A stretch of DNA of 64,000 bases from Chryseobacterium capnotolerans (GCF_021278965.1 NZ_CP065589.1:501001-565000); one strand, 5' to 3'; counted from the first letter of the stretch, positions 52,705-62,497 are shown. Notes: generated by a model not told the origin, from the letters alone. Numbers and translations are program-made.

Positions 52705-53585
52705 GGAAGCTGGAGGAGGGAAGTTAGAGATACTTTTTGTGTTACTGACTTCTTTCATTCTTTTGATGGAGAATATTCTCAATATTAAAAAGATTAATCA
52801 ATAGGAGTTCGAGTTATTTTCCGATTGGATCAACTTCCATCTTCCAACTTCCTTTCTTAAAAAAAAGCCCTGGATTATACCAATCTCAGGGCTTTTTTTG
52901 AATGAGGAAGACTGGTGTCATTTGGTTTATATTGTTGAGGTTGGAAGCTGGAGGAGGGAAGTTAGAAGTACTTTTTGTGTTACTGACTTCTTTTATTCTT
53001 TTGATGGAAAATATTCTCTGTTTTGAAAGGTTAATTAAAAGGTGTTCGAGTTATTTTCGGTTGGATCAACTTCCGCCTTCCCGCTTCCAACTTCCTTTCT
53101 TAAAAAAAGCCCTGGATTATACCAATCTCAGGGCTTTTTTTGAATGAGGAAGACTGATGTCATTTGGTTTATATTGTTGAGGTTGGAAGCTGGAGGAGTG
53201 AAGTTAGAAGTACTTTTTGTGTTACTGACTTGTTTCAGTCTTTTGATGGAAAATATCCTCTGTTTTGAAAGGTTAATTAAAAGGTGTTCGAGTTATTTTC
53301 GGTTGGATCAACTTCCGCCTTCCCGCTTCCAACTTCCTTTCTTAAAAAAAGCCCTGGATTATATCAACCTCAGGGCTTTTTTTTGAATGAGGAAGACTGA
53401 TGTCATTTGGTTTATATTGTTGAGGTTGGAAGCTGGAGGAGTGAAGTTAGAAGTACTTTTTGTGTTACTGACTTGTTTCAGTCTTTTGATGGAAAATATC
53501 CTCTGTTTTGAAAGGTTAATTAAAAGGTGTTCGAGTTATTTTCGGTTGGATCAACTTCCGCCTTCCCGCTTCCAACTTCCTTTCT
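52705..53585. repeat. Four tandem copies of a 238-243-bp repeat carrying terminator hairpins
   Basis: Copies start at GGAAGCTGGAGG, at 52705, 52943, 53185 and 53428. Copies 2-4 are almost identical, copy 1 is diverged. Each begins GGAAGCTGGAGG and continues to TTCCAACTTCC about 155 bases later, giving an inverted repeat; the first three then have a strong hairpin AGCCCTG...CAGGGCT with a long T run (about 52858-52900, 53102-53142, 53344-53385). The apparent 81-aa ORFs repeat with the unit and are not genes. Confidence 0.92.
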
Positions 53586-53586
53586 C

Positions 53587-54855
53587 TTAAAAATTAATAT
53601 CCCAGATTCCCGATCTGCGTTCAAGTTCGATCAAAGCGGCTGCATTATCAGCAAGGGCCTGGTAATAATCTTTTCTTACTCCATTGTAGGTTCTTTGGGC
53701 ATTCAGTACTTCGAGAATGGAACTTTCTCCTCTTTTATAACTGTAGGTGATGCCGTCCAATATGCTTTTTGCTTCAGTAAGCATTCCGTTATGAAACTGT
53801 TTTACCTGCTTTTGAGTGGCTCTATATTGTTGATAGGCCTGCATGACTTCTGCTTGTATTGCCTGTTCAGCCTGATGGTATTCCAGTTCTGCCTGGGAAT
53901 GAGCCATTTCTGCTATTTTTAAATCTGCATTTCTTCTGTTGGAAAATTTTAAAGGAATACTTATTCCTAGTTTTACTGCATTTACAGTGGGAGAGGGGGC
54001 AATTTCGTTTGTCGCTTCAGTGTGGCGCTCTGCTCCGGCATTGATGCCCAAATCTATTTTTCGGTTGGCTTTTTCAAGGTTGATCTGGCTTTTGGCTACT
54101 TGTGTATTCTGTTTAGCGGCCAGCAGGTCTGCTCTTGTATTTAATGCCTGAATGAGCAGATCGTCAATATTAAAATCCCTGTTGAAAGCATTAAAATCCC
54201 CGGCAACATTTCTATCTGTTATTTTGCCATCACTGAGAAATACAGCCAGTCCGGTCATTGACTGTTGTTCTGCACTTTCAGCCTGATATACTTCATTCAG
54301 AAGAGATGCCGCTTCCAGTTTACTCTGTTTTGAGGTGACCAAAGATATTGTTCCTAAACGATACCTGATGCTGTCTGATTTTGCAAGCTGCAGGATGTTT
54401 TTATAAGAATCCTGCTGTACTTCGAGAATTGCCTTGGATTTTAAAGCTTCTACATAACTTAGACTCGCATCAGCACGAAGATTTCTGAAGAAATCCTGTA
54501 ATTGAATTTTACTTAATTCAGCCTGATCTTTGGCCAGGTTTATTCTTGCTTTTCTTTTTCCTCCCATTTCAAGGGTCCAGCCAACAGAAGCACCATATAC
54601 ATACCCCATATTTTCTTTAATTCCATTATTGGTCGTTTCTAGATCCAGTTGTGGATCCGGAAACATACTTGCCGTCTGAATAGAGGCTTCCGCCATTCCT
54701 ACATTGTATTTCTGAGCGGCATATCCCAGATTTTTCTTTCCGACAAGGCTCAGGTATTCTTCAAAATTCAGAACTTCTTTTTCCTGTGCCTGTACCTTAT
54801 TGGTCACGCTGAGTAATAAGGTTATTCCTATGATAAAGTATACTCTAATTTTCAT
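53587..54855 (-). CDS. TolC-family outer-membrane efflux protein (CzcC/CusC-like)
   Basis: 422 aa from MKIRVYFIIGITLLLSVTNKVQAQ. Long alpha-helical repeats typical of OEP/TolC proteins (FEEYLSLVGKKNLGYAAQKYNVG, SSILEVLNAQRTYNGVRKDYYQALADNAAALIELERRSG). Outer-membrane channel of the tripartite metal efflux pump encoded upstream; start overlaps the RND gene by 11 bases. Confidence 0.92.
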   Translation of the reverse strand: MKIRVYFIIGITLLLSVTNKVQAQEKEVLNFEEYLSLVGKKNLGYAAQKYNVGMAEASIQTASMFPDPQLDLETTNNGIKENMGYVYGASVGWTLEMGGKRKARINLAKDQAELSKIQLQDFFRNLRADASLSYVEALKSKAILEVQQDSYKNILQLAKSDSIRYRLGTISLVTSKQSKLEAASLLNEVYQAESAEQQSMTGLAVFLSDGKITDRNVAGDFNAFNRDFNIDDLLIQALNTRADLLAAKQNTQVAKSQINLEKANRKIDLGINAGAERHTEATNEIAPSPTVNAVKLGISIPLKFSNRRNADLKIAEMAHSQAELEYHQAEQAIQAEVMQAYQQYRATQKQVKQFHNGMLTEAKSILDGITYSYKRGESSILEVLNAQRTYNGVRKDYYQALADNAAALIELERRSGIWDINF

Positions 54856-57800
54856 GTGTAAGTGCTTCATCTGATTCTAAATTTTGTTTTTCGTTGCGGC
54901 GCTCTGCCATAAAATAGATAGCAGGAAGAACGAATAGTGTTAAAATAGTAGAGAACATTAATCCGTACACGATTACAGTTGCCAAAGGCCGTTGTACATC
55001 AGATCCGATTCCCGTAGCCAGTGACGCTGGAAACAATCCGATTACTGCCACTGTTGCTGTCATCAATACCGGTCTGAAACGATCTTGTGCCCCTTTGATG
55101 ACGGCAAGCTTCAGATCGTATCCTTTTTTACGGAGATCATTGATATGAGAAATCATAATGACACCATTCTGAATGGCAACTCCGAAAAGAGCAATGAATC
55201 CTACAGCAGAAGATACGTTCAAAGACATTCCACGGAGGTTAAGAGCAAGCATTCCTCCAAATAAGGCCAGCGGAACGATAGACATCAATACCAATGCCTG
55301 TTTGAAATCTCCAAATGCACCATACAATAACAGGAACATAATAGCCAATGCCAAAGGAACAATGAACGCCAATCGGGAATACGCTCTGTGTTGGTTTTCA
55401 AACTGCCCACCCCATTTGATCTGATATTTTTCATGGTCATATTTGATCTCTTGTTCAATCTTGTCCTGGGCTTTTTTCAAGAAAGAAGAAAGGTCAGTTC
55501 CTCTTAAATTCAGTTTTACGGTAAGGTGTCTTTTATTCATTTCTCTGGTAATGGTACTTTCTCCGGTACTTAATTTTACTTCTGCAACCTGAGATAGTGG
55601 GATTTTAGCTCCTGAAGCTGAGGTGAGCATCAGGTTTCCTATTTTATCAGGAGTGTCACGGCTGTCTTCTGTGTAACGACAGGAAATATCATAGACTTTG
55701 TTCCCAATAAAGATCTGCGAAATTGCTTTTCCTCCAAGGGCTACCTCAATAAGATCGGCAACATCTGAGACGTTTAATCCATATTGAGCAATCTTATCTC
55801 TGTCAGCAATAATCTGCAGCTGAGGAAGGGGAGGTTCCTGATCAATGGCAAGGTCGGCAGAACCTGGAATTTTGTTTAAAGTAGACAACACATTTTCGGC
55901 AATTCTTCTGGTTTCCTTGAAATCTTCTCCATATACCTTTACAACGAGTTCACTGTGTGCTCCGGAAATTTTATCCATTACTCCGTCAATCATCGGTTGT
56001 GAGAATCCGACTGTAAAACCTGGCATTTCTTTGTAATCAGCCGCTAATTCTTTAATGAGGTCTGCTTTGGTTTTTCCGGAAGGCCATTCGTCGTAAGGCT
56101 TTATCCCTATAGAAACTTCAAAGTGAGAAGCTGTCCACGGATCGGTCCCGTCGTCGTTACGGCCAGCCTGAACCATCATATAAGTAATTTCGGAATGTTT
56201 CAGTGTTTTGGCTCGTAAAGTATCGCTCATTTCTTTTGCTTTAGCCAGGGAAATACCTGGAGGTAATTGTACCTGAAGCCATATAGAACCTTCATCCAGC
56301 TCAGGCAGGAAGTCTTTTCCTACAGTATAAGAAAGGATGCCGGCTGATAATAAAACAATGCTTATTGGTATGATTACCATTTTAGGAGCCTGCATTATTT
56401 TTTCAATCCTTTTGCCATAAAGAGTACTTATTTTTTCCAGCCATTTGTTATGATATATTTTTTGTGGTTTTCGATAGATCACATAAGCCAGACCGGGAAT
56501 AAGGAGCAATGCTACAGCAAGAGCACCCAGTAAAGCATATCCTACTGTAAATGCCATGGGAGTAAACAGCTTTTTCTCTACTCTTTCGAATGCAAACAAT
56601 GGAAGATAGGCTGTGATAATGATAATTGTAGAAAAGAAGATAGGTTTTGCTACTTCAATCACTCTTTGGGTAATGGTTTTTTCTCCCAAAGATTCTTCAG
56701 GATTCTCTTCCCTTTTCTTAAGAATGGTTTCCAGCATTACAATGGCTCCGTCTACAATAATTCCGAAGTCAATAGCTCCTAGGGAAAGAAGGTTAGCCGG
56801 AATATTGGTAAAATGCATTAAAATAAATGCAAATAATAATGAAAGCGGGATGGTAATGGCTACCAATAAAGCTCCACGCCAGCTTCCTAAGAATATAATC
56901 AGTACAATAATAACAAGTACAATTCCTTCAGTAAGCGTATGGGAAACCGTGTGAAGGGTAGTACTTACAAGGTCTGTTCTGTCAAGGAAAGGATGAATTT
57001 TCACACCAGGAGGTAGGGTTTCATTGTTTAATTCATCAATTGCCTGATGAACACCTTCCAATACCTGTGATGGGTTTTGTCCTCTTAATAATAACACAAT
57101 TCCTTCTATACTTTCCGGATAGTTTCGCTTTCTGTCTGTATATCCCAGAATACCTTTTCGTTCAAGATTTCCGTATTTCAATGTTCCTACATCATTCAGG
57201 AATACCGGAACACCATTTTCAGTTTTTACTACAATTTTTCCAAGATCATTTAAATCTTTTACAAGACCGATTCCTCGGATAACATACGCTAAATTTCCAC
57301 GGGGAAGCATACTTCCTCCGGCGCTCACGTTATTTTTTGAAATGATTTCGGTAACTTCAGATAATGAAAGACCATACTGTTCAAGTTTATGAGGATCTAA
57401 CTCCACCTGAAACTGGGTGGTAATCCCACCGAAATTAGTCACATCTGCAATTCCTGAAACCTGTTTGATACGTGGAATGATTACAAATTTCTGCAAATCT
57501 GTAAGTTCCCGTAAACTATGATTATTACTTTCAATGATATAGCGGTACACTTCGCCGATAGGAGAGGTAAGAGGATCAAGACCTGGCTGTGCACCATAAG
57601 GAAGAGTAACATCTGTAAGTCTTTCCTGAATACGCTGCCTTGCCCAATAATCATCAATACCATCATCAAAAACCATAGTAATCATGGAAAGTCCGAAGGT
57701 GCTCTTGCTTCGCATAACATGCATTCCCGGGAGGCCATTAAGCGCTCTTTCCAAAGGAATCGTAATTTGCTGCTCCACTTCTTCAGCAGCCAATCCCGGA

Positions 57801-57955
57801 ACCTGGGTAACCACCTGCGAAGTTACATCAGCGATATCAGGATAGGCTTCAACGGATAATTTGGTCCAGGAATAATAGCCAAAGAACCCCAGTAAAAGGA
57901 AGAGTGCCAGCATCAGCCATCTCTTCTGTATAGAGATTGTCAAAAGTTTTTTCAT
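54845..57955 (-). CDS. Heavy-metal RND efflux permease (CzcA-type)
   Basis: 1036 aa from MKKLLTISIQKRW (an in-frame ATG nine codons earlier at 57982 is possible). Twelve membrane segments and two large periplasmic loops. In TM4 it has DFGIIVDGAIVMLE, the D-x(5)-D-x(6)-E pattern of the Co/Zn/Cd/Ni exporters (CzcA, CnrA), not the copper/silver CusA form, so divalent cations are the predicted cargo. Proton-driven pump working with the adaptor and TolC partner. Confidence 0.94.
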   Translation of the reverse strand: MKKLLTISIQKRWLMLALFLLLGFFGYYSWTKLSVEAYPDIADVTSQVVTQVPGLAAEEVEQQITIPLERALNGLPGMHVMRSKSTFGLSMITMVFDDGIDDYWARQRIQERLTDVTLPYGAQPGLDPLTSPIGEVYRYIIESNNHSLRELTDLQKFVIIPRIKQVSGIADVTNFGGITTQFQVELDPHKLEQYGLSLSEVTEIISKNNVSAGGSMLPRGNLAYVIRGIGLVKDLNDLGKIVVKTENGVPVFLNDVGTLKYGNLERKGILGYTDRKRNYPESIEGIVLLLRGQNPSQVLEGVHQAIDELNNETLPPGVKIHPFLDRTDLVSTTLHTVSHTLTEGIVLVIIVLIIFLGSWRGALLVAITIPLSLLFAFILMHFTNIPANLLSLGAIDFGIIVDGAIVMLETILKKREENPEESLGEKTITQRVIEVAKPIFFSTIIIITAYLPLFAFERVEKKLFTPMAFTVGYALLGALAVALLLIPGLAYVIYRKPQKIYHNKWLEKISTLYGKRIEKIMQAPKMVIIPISIVLLSAGILSYTVGKDFLPELDEGSIWLQVQLPPGISLAKAKEMSDTLRAKTLKHSEITYMMVQAGRNDDGTDPWTASHFEVSIGIKPYDEWPSGKTKADLIKELAADYKEMPGFTVGFSQPMIDGVMDKISGAHSELVVKVYGEDFKETRRIAENVLSTLNKIPGSADLAIDQEPPLPQLQIIADRDKIAQYGLNVSDVADLIEVALGGKAISQIFIGNKVYDISCRYTEDSRDTPDKIGNLMLTSASGAKIPLSQVAEVKLSTGESTITREMNKRHLTVKLNLRGTDLSSFLKKAQDKIEQEIKYDHEKYQIKWGGQFENQHRAYSRLAFIVPLALAIMFLLLYGAFGDFKQALVLMSIVPLALFGGMLALNLRGMSLNVSSAVGFIALFGVAIQNGVIMISHINDLRKKGYDLKLAVIKGAQDRFRPVLMTATVAVIGLFPASLATGIGSDVQRPLATVIVYGLMFSTILTLFVLPAIYFMAERRNEKQNLESDEALTHEN

Positions 57956-58020
57956 GTTCTTAATAGATATTATGTACAGCACAGATATGTCCTGTACTTT
58001 TTACATCAGTTCACTTTACA

Positions 58021-59118
58021 TTATTTCGCATCCAGCATATAAATTCCACCTTCGGTCATAATGGTGTCACCTGTCTTTAATCCGGAAGTGATTCTGATCA
58101 TTTTCTGATCAGTTTCTCCGGTGGTTACCGAGCGTTTGGTAAATTGATTTTTTCCTGTTTTGAGCCATACATACTGAGAGCTGTCTTGCTGCATGAGGGC
58201 ACCGATAGGAATCATAACTGCCTTTTCAGGAGTAGTAGCGAAATTGACGGTCGCATACATGCCGGGTTTTAATTTCCTATCCGGATTATCACATTCGATA
58301 AGGACTTTTATACTGCGGGTGCTTTCATCTACGACTTCATTGATATGATATACTTTTCCGGTAATATTTCTGTCCGGATAAGCGCTTACTTTTACAGAAA
58401 CATGATCTCCGATATTGACAAACCGAATATCTTTTTCTTTTACATCTCCGGAAATCCAGACTTTAGATAATTCAGCAATGATGATGACAGGATCGGCATC
58501 ACTTTTCAGAAACTGACCGTTGACAATTTTGTTGGAAATAACTTCTCCATTAATTGGGGCTCTTACAATAAGAGGGCTTCCGATACCGCCGCCTTTGCTG
58601 TTGTAAACTTTCAATGCAGAAGATGCATTGGAAAGTGATGTTTTTTTATTCTTGAAATCCGTTTCTGCTTCGTCAAGTTCTTTCTGAATACCGACTCCGT
58701 GTTTTACCAGATCCTGCTGGCGTCTGTAATTTTTCTCTGCAAGCTGTACATCGTTCAGTGCATCTGTGTAATCTTTCTGAACTGAGAAATAATCAGAGGA
58801 AAGGATTTCGAAGAGCGGGCTGTTGGCTGAAATATTTTGCCCAAGCTGAATGAAGGATTTGGTAATTCTTCCGGAAAAGGGACTGGCAATTTCTGCATAA
58901 TGGTTGGGAATAGCCTGGATCGTTCCAGCGGAAACGATTCCATCACTATGCTCTTGTTCAGCAACGATTTCCGTTTTTATTTTTTTGAATACAGGATTGT
59001 TTTCGGAAATGGTAACCTGATTGTTTTTCAGGATAATTTCCTGTTCCGGATCTTGTGGGACATTGTCTTTGCAGGACATTGCAAAAAGAATGATAATGTT
59101 TAAGATAATTCTTTTCAT
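58021..59118 (-). CDS. RND periplasmic adaptor lipoprotein (CzcB-like)
   Basis: 365 aa from MKRIILNIIILFAMSC, lipobox FAMSC. Membrane-fusion protein: SPFSGRITKSFIQLGQNI lipoyl half, helical hairpin (LNDVQLAEKNYRRQQDLVKHGVGIQKELDEAE), second lipoyl half, beta-barrel (VWISGDVKEKDIRFVNIG) and membrane-proximal domain. An earlier start at 59298 is open but lies in another frame inside the MgtC gene, so it is rejected. Four bases separate it from the MgtC stop. Confidence 0.93.
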   Translation of the reverse strand: MKRIILNIIILFAMSCKDNVPQDPEQEIILKNNQVTISENNPVFKKIKTEIVAEQEHSDGIVSAGTIQAIPNHYAEIASPFSGRITKSFIQLGQNISANSPLFEILSSDYFSVQKDYTDALNDVQLAEKNYRRQQDLVKHGVGIQKELDEAETDFKNKKTSLSNASSALKVYNSKGGGIGSPLIVRAPINGEVISNKIVNGQFLKSDADPVIIIAELSKVWISGDVKEKDIRFVNIGDHVSVKVSAYPDRNITGKVYHINEVVDESTRSIKVLIECDNPDRKLKPGMYATVNFATTPEKAVMIPIGALMQQDSSQYVWLKTGKNQFTKRSVTTGETDQKMIRITSGLKTGDTIMTEGGIYMLDAK

Positions 59119-59122
59119 AATC

Positions 59123-59605
59123 TTAATAAAATTGGGTACTGTTGCTGATTTTGGGTTTTGGATTGTTCTTTTTCTTGTTAATGACCAGTTTTTTACTTCG
59201 TGCTTCCTTTTGAGTAGATAAAGTAGGCCGCAGAAATATATTCGTAGAAACAATAAAAAAGACAGTAATGAGTGCTTCTTTGGGATATCCGAGTGCACAT
59301 AATGCTCCTATAGCAGCAGAGCACCATAAAGTAGCGGCAGTATTCAATCCCCGGACGGTAAGGCCATCTTTCATGATAACACCGCCACCGAGGAATCCGA
59401 TTCCGCTGACAATATAAGAAGTGATTCTTCCAGCTGCATCACCACCAATTCTGATGGCAATGAGTACAAATGCTGCGGAACCTATGCAAACTAGAGTATT
59501 GGTGCGGAGTCCTGTATTTTTTTTACGCCACTGTCTCTCGAAGCCTATACCGGCGCCTAAACAGAATGCAGTTAATAAACGAAGTGTAAATTCAAATGTA
59601 TTCAT
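59123..59605 (-). CDS. MgtC/SapB-family membrane protein
   Basis: 160 aa. About five membrane segments; LRLLTAFCLGAGIGFERQWRKKNTGLRTNTLVCIGSAAF and TSYIVSGIGFLGGGVIMKDGLTVRGLNTAATLWCSAAIGAL are the MgtC family core. It has only a short Lys-rich tail, not the ACT-like domain of virulence MgtC. First gene of the metal-efflux operon, so a link between magnesium or membrane homeostasis and metal resistance is suggested. Confidence 0.92.
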   Translation of the reverse strand: MNTFEFTLRLLTAFCLGAGIGFERQWRKKNTGLRTNTLVCIGSAAFVLIAIRIGGDAAGRITSYIVSGIGFLGGGVIMKDGLTVRGLNTAATLWCSAAIGALCALGYPKEALITVFFIVSTNIFLRPTLSTQKEARSKKLVINKKKNNPKPKISNSTQFY

Positions 59606-59723
59606 AACTTTTCCTTTTTTCATAAAGCTTATAAGCTGTACGGGAAAAGTGAGTACAACTAAAGCTTTTAAGATTGATAATTACTATAAGGATCTGCGTC
59701 CATGTGCTTTATTTTTTACAGGG

Positions 59724-59731
59724 CAAAAGTA
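59724..59731 (-). promoter_or_regulatory. -7 box TACTTTTG upstream of the MgtC-Czc operon
   Basis: Exact TAnnTTTG on the minus strand, about 118 bases before ATG 59605, leaving a leader of about 110 bases that could carry regulation. Confidence 0.45.
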
Positions 59732-59830
59732 GTAAGACTGGCTTTTTTCAGCCGTTAGAAAGGCTTTAGAATGTTATTAGAAAACTATTAGAGAAAGTGG
59801 AATGACGCTTTTGAAATAAAAATTAGATTA

Positions 59831-59856
59831 TTGATAGTATCATATGATATTATCAA
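59831..59856. promoter_or_regulatory. 26-bp near-perfect palindrome
   Basis: TTGATAGTATCAT followed by ATGATATTATCAA, one mismatch in 13. Lies in the divergent region between the metal-efflux operon and the RhtA-like gene; an operator is likely but its regulator is unknown. Confidence 0.5.
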
Positions 59857-59997
59857 TGATGAAGTTTCTTGATCAGATTGTAAGTAAAATTACTTTTAAT
59901 CAGTTGTATTTCAGTTCAATGTTGGAAATTACTGCTGTACAAAGATTTACCAATGGTTACAGATGGGAAATTTACTTGTAATCTGTAACCTTTTTTT
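59857..59997 (+). ncRNA. Candidate small RNA ending in an orphan terminator
   Basis: GGTTACAGAT (59955-59964) and ATCTGTAACC (59981-59990) are perfect complements followed by seven Ts, a strong plus-strand terminator with no gene upstream of it. A second small hairpin AAGTAA-AA-TTACTT lies near 59882-59895. No clear promoter was found, so a leader/attenuator or chance hairpin is possible. Confidence 0.3.
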
Positions 59998-60012
59998 AAG
60001 ATAAAATTTTAA

Positions 60013-60020
60013 TACATTTG
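60013..60020 (+). promoter_or_regulatory. Possible -7 box TACATTTG for the RhtA-like gene
   Basis: Exact TAnnTTTG, downstream of the orphan terminator and 101 bases before ATG 60122. Confidence 0.4.
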
Positions 60021-60121
60021 ACAAAATTCAGCTTTATATTATAGAGAGCTCTATAGAATAAAGGTTGATTTATCTCCGGTTTCAAACCCAAAGTAGTCTT
60101 TATAAATTATATATTTTAGAA

Positions 60122-60973
60122 ATGAAAAATTCAAACTTAGCGATCCCCGCCACATTATTAGCCATTATCTGTGTACAGGGCGGAGCATCCATTGCCAAGC
60201 AGCTTTTTCCGGCAATTGGAGCCATTGGAACCGTTACTTTGAGGATTGTACTTTCTGCTATTTTACTTACCATTATCAACCGGCCCAAATTTTTACAGTT
60301 TACCCCGCAAAAATGGAAGTATTGTGCCATGTATGGAGTAGGATTGGCTGCAATGAACCTTATTTTCTATATGGCTATTCAAAGAATTCCTTTGGGATTG
60401 GCTGTAACCGTTGAATTCGCGGGGCCTTTATTTCTTGCATTAGCATTATCTCGTAAGGTATTGGATGTGGTATGGGCGTTATTAGCCTGTGCAGGGATAT
60501 TACTTATCGTTCCGTGGAAGAGCGATCATATCGATTTATTAGGACTTGGATTAGCATTTCTGGCAGGAATATTCTGGGCTCTTTATATTGTAATGGGTGG
60601 AAAGGTTTCTAAAATAATGGATGGAAAAGATGCTGTTACCACAGGAATGCTATTTGCAAGCTTAGTGATTATTCCTTTTACGATTTGGGATGGAGCTGTG
60701 TTTAATATGACTCCGACTATTTTTGTAAAAGGGCTGGGCGTTGCCATCCTATCGAGCGCCTTACCATTTTCATTGGAAATGATGGCTCTAAAAAAGCTTC
60801 CTGCAAAGACTTTCAGTATTTTGATGAGTCTTGAACCAGCATTTGCTGCTCTGTCCGGTTTGGTTTTTCTTGCTGAAGAACTTAGTTTTCTACAATGGAT
60901 TTCTATTTCCTGTGTAATTGCGGCTAGTATAGGAACTACCGTTTTCAATAAAAAGGCTGTTTCTCATAATTAA
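60122..60973 (+). CDS. rhtA: EamA/RhtA-like amino-acid exporter
   Basis: 283 aa with ten membrane segments. ATLLAIICVQGGASIAKQLFP, AVTVEFAGPLFLAL and SSALPFSLEMMALKKLPAKTFSILMSLEPAFAALSG closely follow the threonine/homoserine exporter RhtA of E. coli, unlike generic EamA drug/metabolite transporters. The frame is open to 60065, but ATG 60122 begins the conserved part. Substrate range inferred from similarity. Confidence 0.85.
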   Translation: MKNSNLAIPATLLAIICVQGGASIAKQLFPAIGAIGTVTLRIVLSAILLTIINRPKFLQFTPQKWKYCAMYGVGLAAMNLIFYMAIQRIPLGLAVTVEFAGPLFLALALSRKVLDVVWALLACAGILLIVPWKSDHIDLLGLGLAFLAGIFWALYIVMGGKVSKIMDGKDAVTTGMLFASLVIIPFTIWDGAVFNMTPTIFVKGLGVAILSSALPFSLEMMALKKLPAKTFSILMSLEPAFAALSGLVFLAEELSFLQWISISCVIAASIGTTVFNKKAVSHN

Positions 60974-60994
60974 GTTCTAAGAAGGTTATTTTTT

Positions 60995-61035
60995 ATTTCC
61001 CACAAATAACACAGATTTATACAGATCTTTATGGA
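60995..61035. repeat. Remnant of the CACAGAT dispersed repeat
   Basis: TTTCCCACAAATAACACAGATTTATACAGATCTTTATGG matches phrases of the 36991-37340 repeat in degenerate form. Confidence 0.45.
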
Positions 61036-61102
61036 TAAGAAAACCAGGTATTCTCTAAACTTATGTTTCTTTATAGCTCAAAAAATTTGCACGTAAAAAA
61101 AA

Positions 61103-62470
61103 TTAACCCTTTTCAATATCAAAGACTACCATAAAAACAGTTGTATTATTTTCTGAGGTGACTTTTATAGAGGCCTGATGAAGGTGAATAATTTTCTCAG
61201 TAAGGAAAAGTCCGATTCCGTATCCCTTTTCTTTTCTGGAATTTTCACTTCTGTAAAAAGGTTCAAAAATGTGAATTAAATCTTCTTCAGAAATAATGAT
61301 TCCAGTATTGATGAAACTGATATAAAGTTTCTCTGTATCTGCTTTCACATCTATAGAGCATAAGTGCTCAGGCGAATATTTACAGGCATTATCAATTAAA
61401 TTAGTGAAAGCAACCTGCAGCAGGTATTCATTTCCCTGCGTAATCAGTTGATGTTCTTCCACCGTATCATCAATATTCAGGGAAACTTTATACCTTGGGT
61501 TTTCTTTTAGAATCTTTGCATAAGATTCCAGAAGTACTTCATCAATTCGTATCTCTGAGAAACTGATTTCATTAGGATCATAACTTGCTTTAGCGAGATC
61601 CATTAAGCTATTGGATAACTTAACCATATTACGGGCATCTTCTAATGCATATTGAATGGTTGACCTGTATTCTTCCTTTGTCAGTTCTTTTTCAGAAGCC
61701 AGCTCCAATTCTGTGATAATTGCGGAAAGTGGTGTACGAAGTTCGTGTGAAATATTGGAGACAAAATACTTTTGCGCATCAAACGAATTTTCAAGACGTT
61801 CCAGCATTCCGTTAAAATTCTGAGCCAGTTCGTTAAGTTCATCTTTTTCTCCAGTAGTTTTAAGACGTAACTGTAACTTTCCGGCAGTAATTTTTTTGAT
61901 CTGGATGACCATTTCACTCAGAGGACTTAATGTTTTTTTGGAAAGAAATATTCCGGCCAGATAAATGAGTACTAAGATACTGATGAAAGAAGCAATGCTT
62001 ATTGTGAGGAGATGCCTAAGGGATTCATACCCATATTTGTCATAGGAAGCAGCTGTGACGGCATAGGTCTTTCCATGATGATGATATACCATTCCGATCA
62101 CTTGCAGGTCTTCCATAAAGAAACTTATTTTCTTTTTCTCAAATATCTGAGCAAGCATTTCCGGGGTTTCTTTTACATAATCCACTTTCGCATCATCGTG
62201 GTAGACAAGTTGTTTTTTTGAGTCATAAATGGCAACCTGAACTTCATTAAGAGTTCTGTTGTTGTTTTTATAGAGCTTATGCATTTCCTGTTCCGGTAAT
62301 GAACTTTGGAAAAATAAATCTGCTTTGGCAATAGCCTCATTCTGTAACTCGCTGTAAAAAGACTTTTCTCTGGCTTCTTTTGAGGAATAATAGATCGTAA
62401 TACTGTAAACACTTAAAAGCATTGCAGTAATTAAAGTAAAAAGCAGAGTAAGTCTTGTCCTTATTTTCAT
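61103..62470 (-). CDS. Two-component sensor histidine kinase
   Basis: 455 aa. TM1 near residues 8-28, a periplasmic sensor region, TM2 near 155-175, HAMP (LSEMVIQIKKITAGKLQLRL), HisKA with H242 in NISHELRTPLSA, and HATPase (NLIDNACKYSPEH, GYGIGLFLTEKIIHLH). Signal unknown. It starts 27 bases after the response regulator stop, so both are one operon. Position near the metal-efflux operon hints at metal sensing of the CusS/CzcS kind, but two transcription units lie between. Confidence 0.94.
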   Translation of the reverse strand: MKIRTRLTLLFTLITAMLLSVYSITIYYSSKEAREKSFYSELQNEAIAKADLFFQSSLPEQEMHKLYKNNNRTLNEVQVAIYDSKKQLVYHDDAKVDYVKETPEMLAQIFEKKKISFFMEDLQVIGMVYHHHGKTYAVTAASYDKYGYESLRHLLTISIASFISILVLIYLAGIFLSKKTLSPLSEMVIQIKKITAGKLQLRLKTTGEKDELNELAQNFNGMLERLENSFDAQKYFVSNISHELRTPLSAIITELELASEKELTKEEYRSTIQYALEDARNMVKLSNSLMDLAKASYDPNEISFSEIRIDEVLLESYAKILKENPRYKVSLNIDDTVEEHQLITQGNEYLLQVAFTNLIDNACKYSPEHLCSIDVKADTEKLYISFINTGIIISEEDLIHIFEPFYRSENSRKEKGYGIGLFLTEKIIHLHQASIKVTSENNTTVFMVVFDIEKG

Positions 62471-62497
62471 TCTGGTGAAAATTACACTTGTCCCGAA

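Noticed and set aside
52705..53585. CRISPR-like array
   Set aside because: Units are over 230 bp and contiguous, without unique spacers, and no cas genes are present.
52902..53590. Three near-identical 67-81-aa ORFs in a row
   Set aside because: They follow the tandem repeat period, include the terminator hairpins and lack protein-like features; they are repeat-derived.
59119..59298. 60-codon N-terminal extension of the efflux adaptor
   Set aside because: It overlaps the MgtC gene in another frame, while a lipoprotein signal starts cleanly at 59118.
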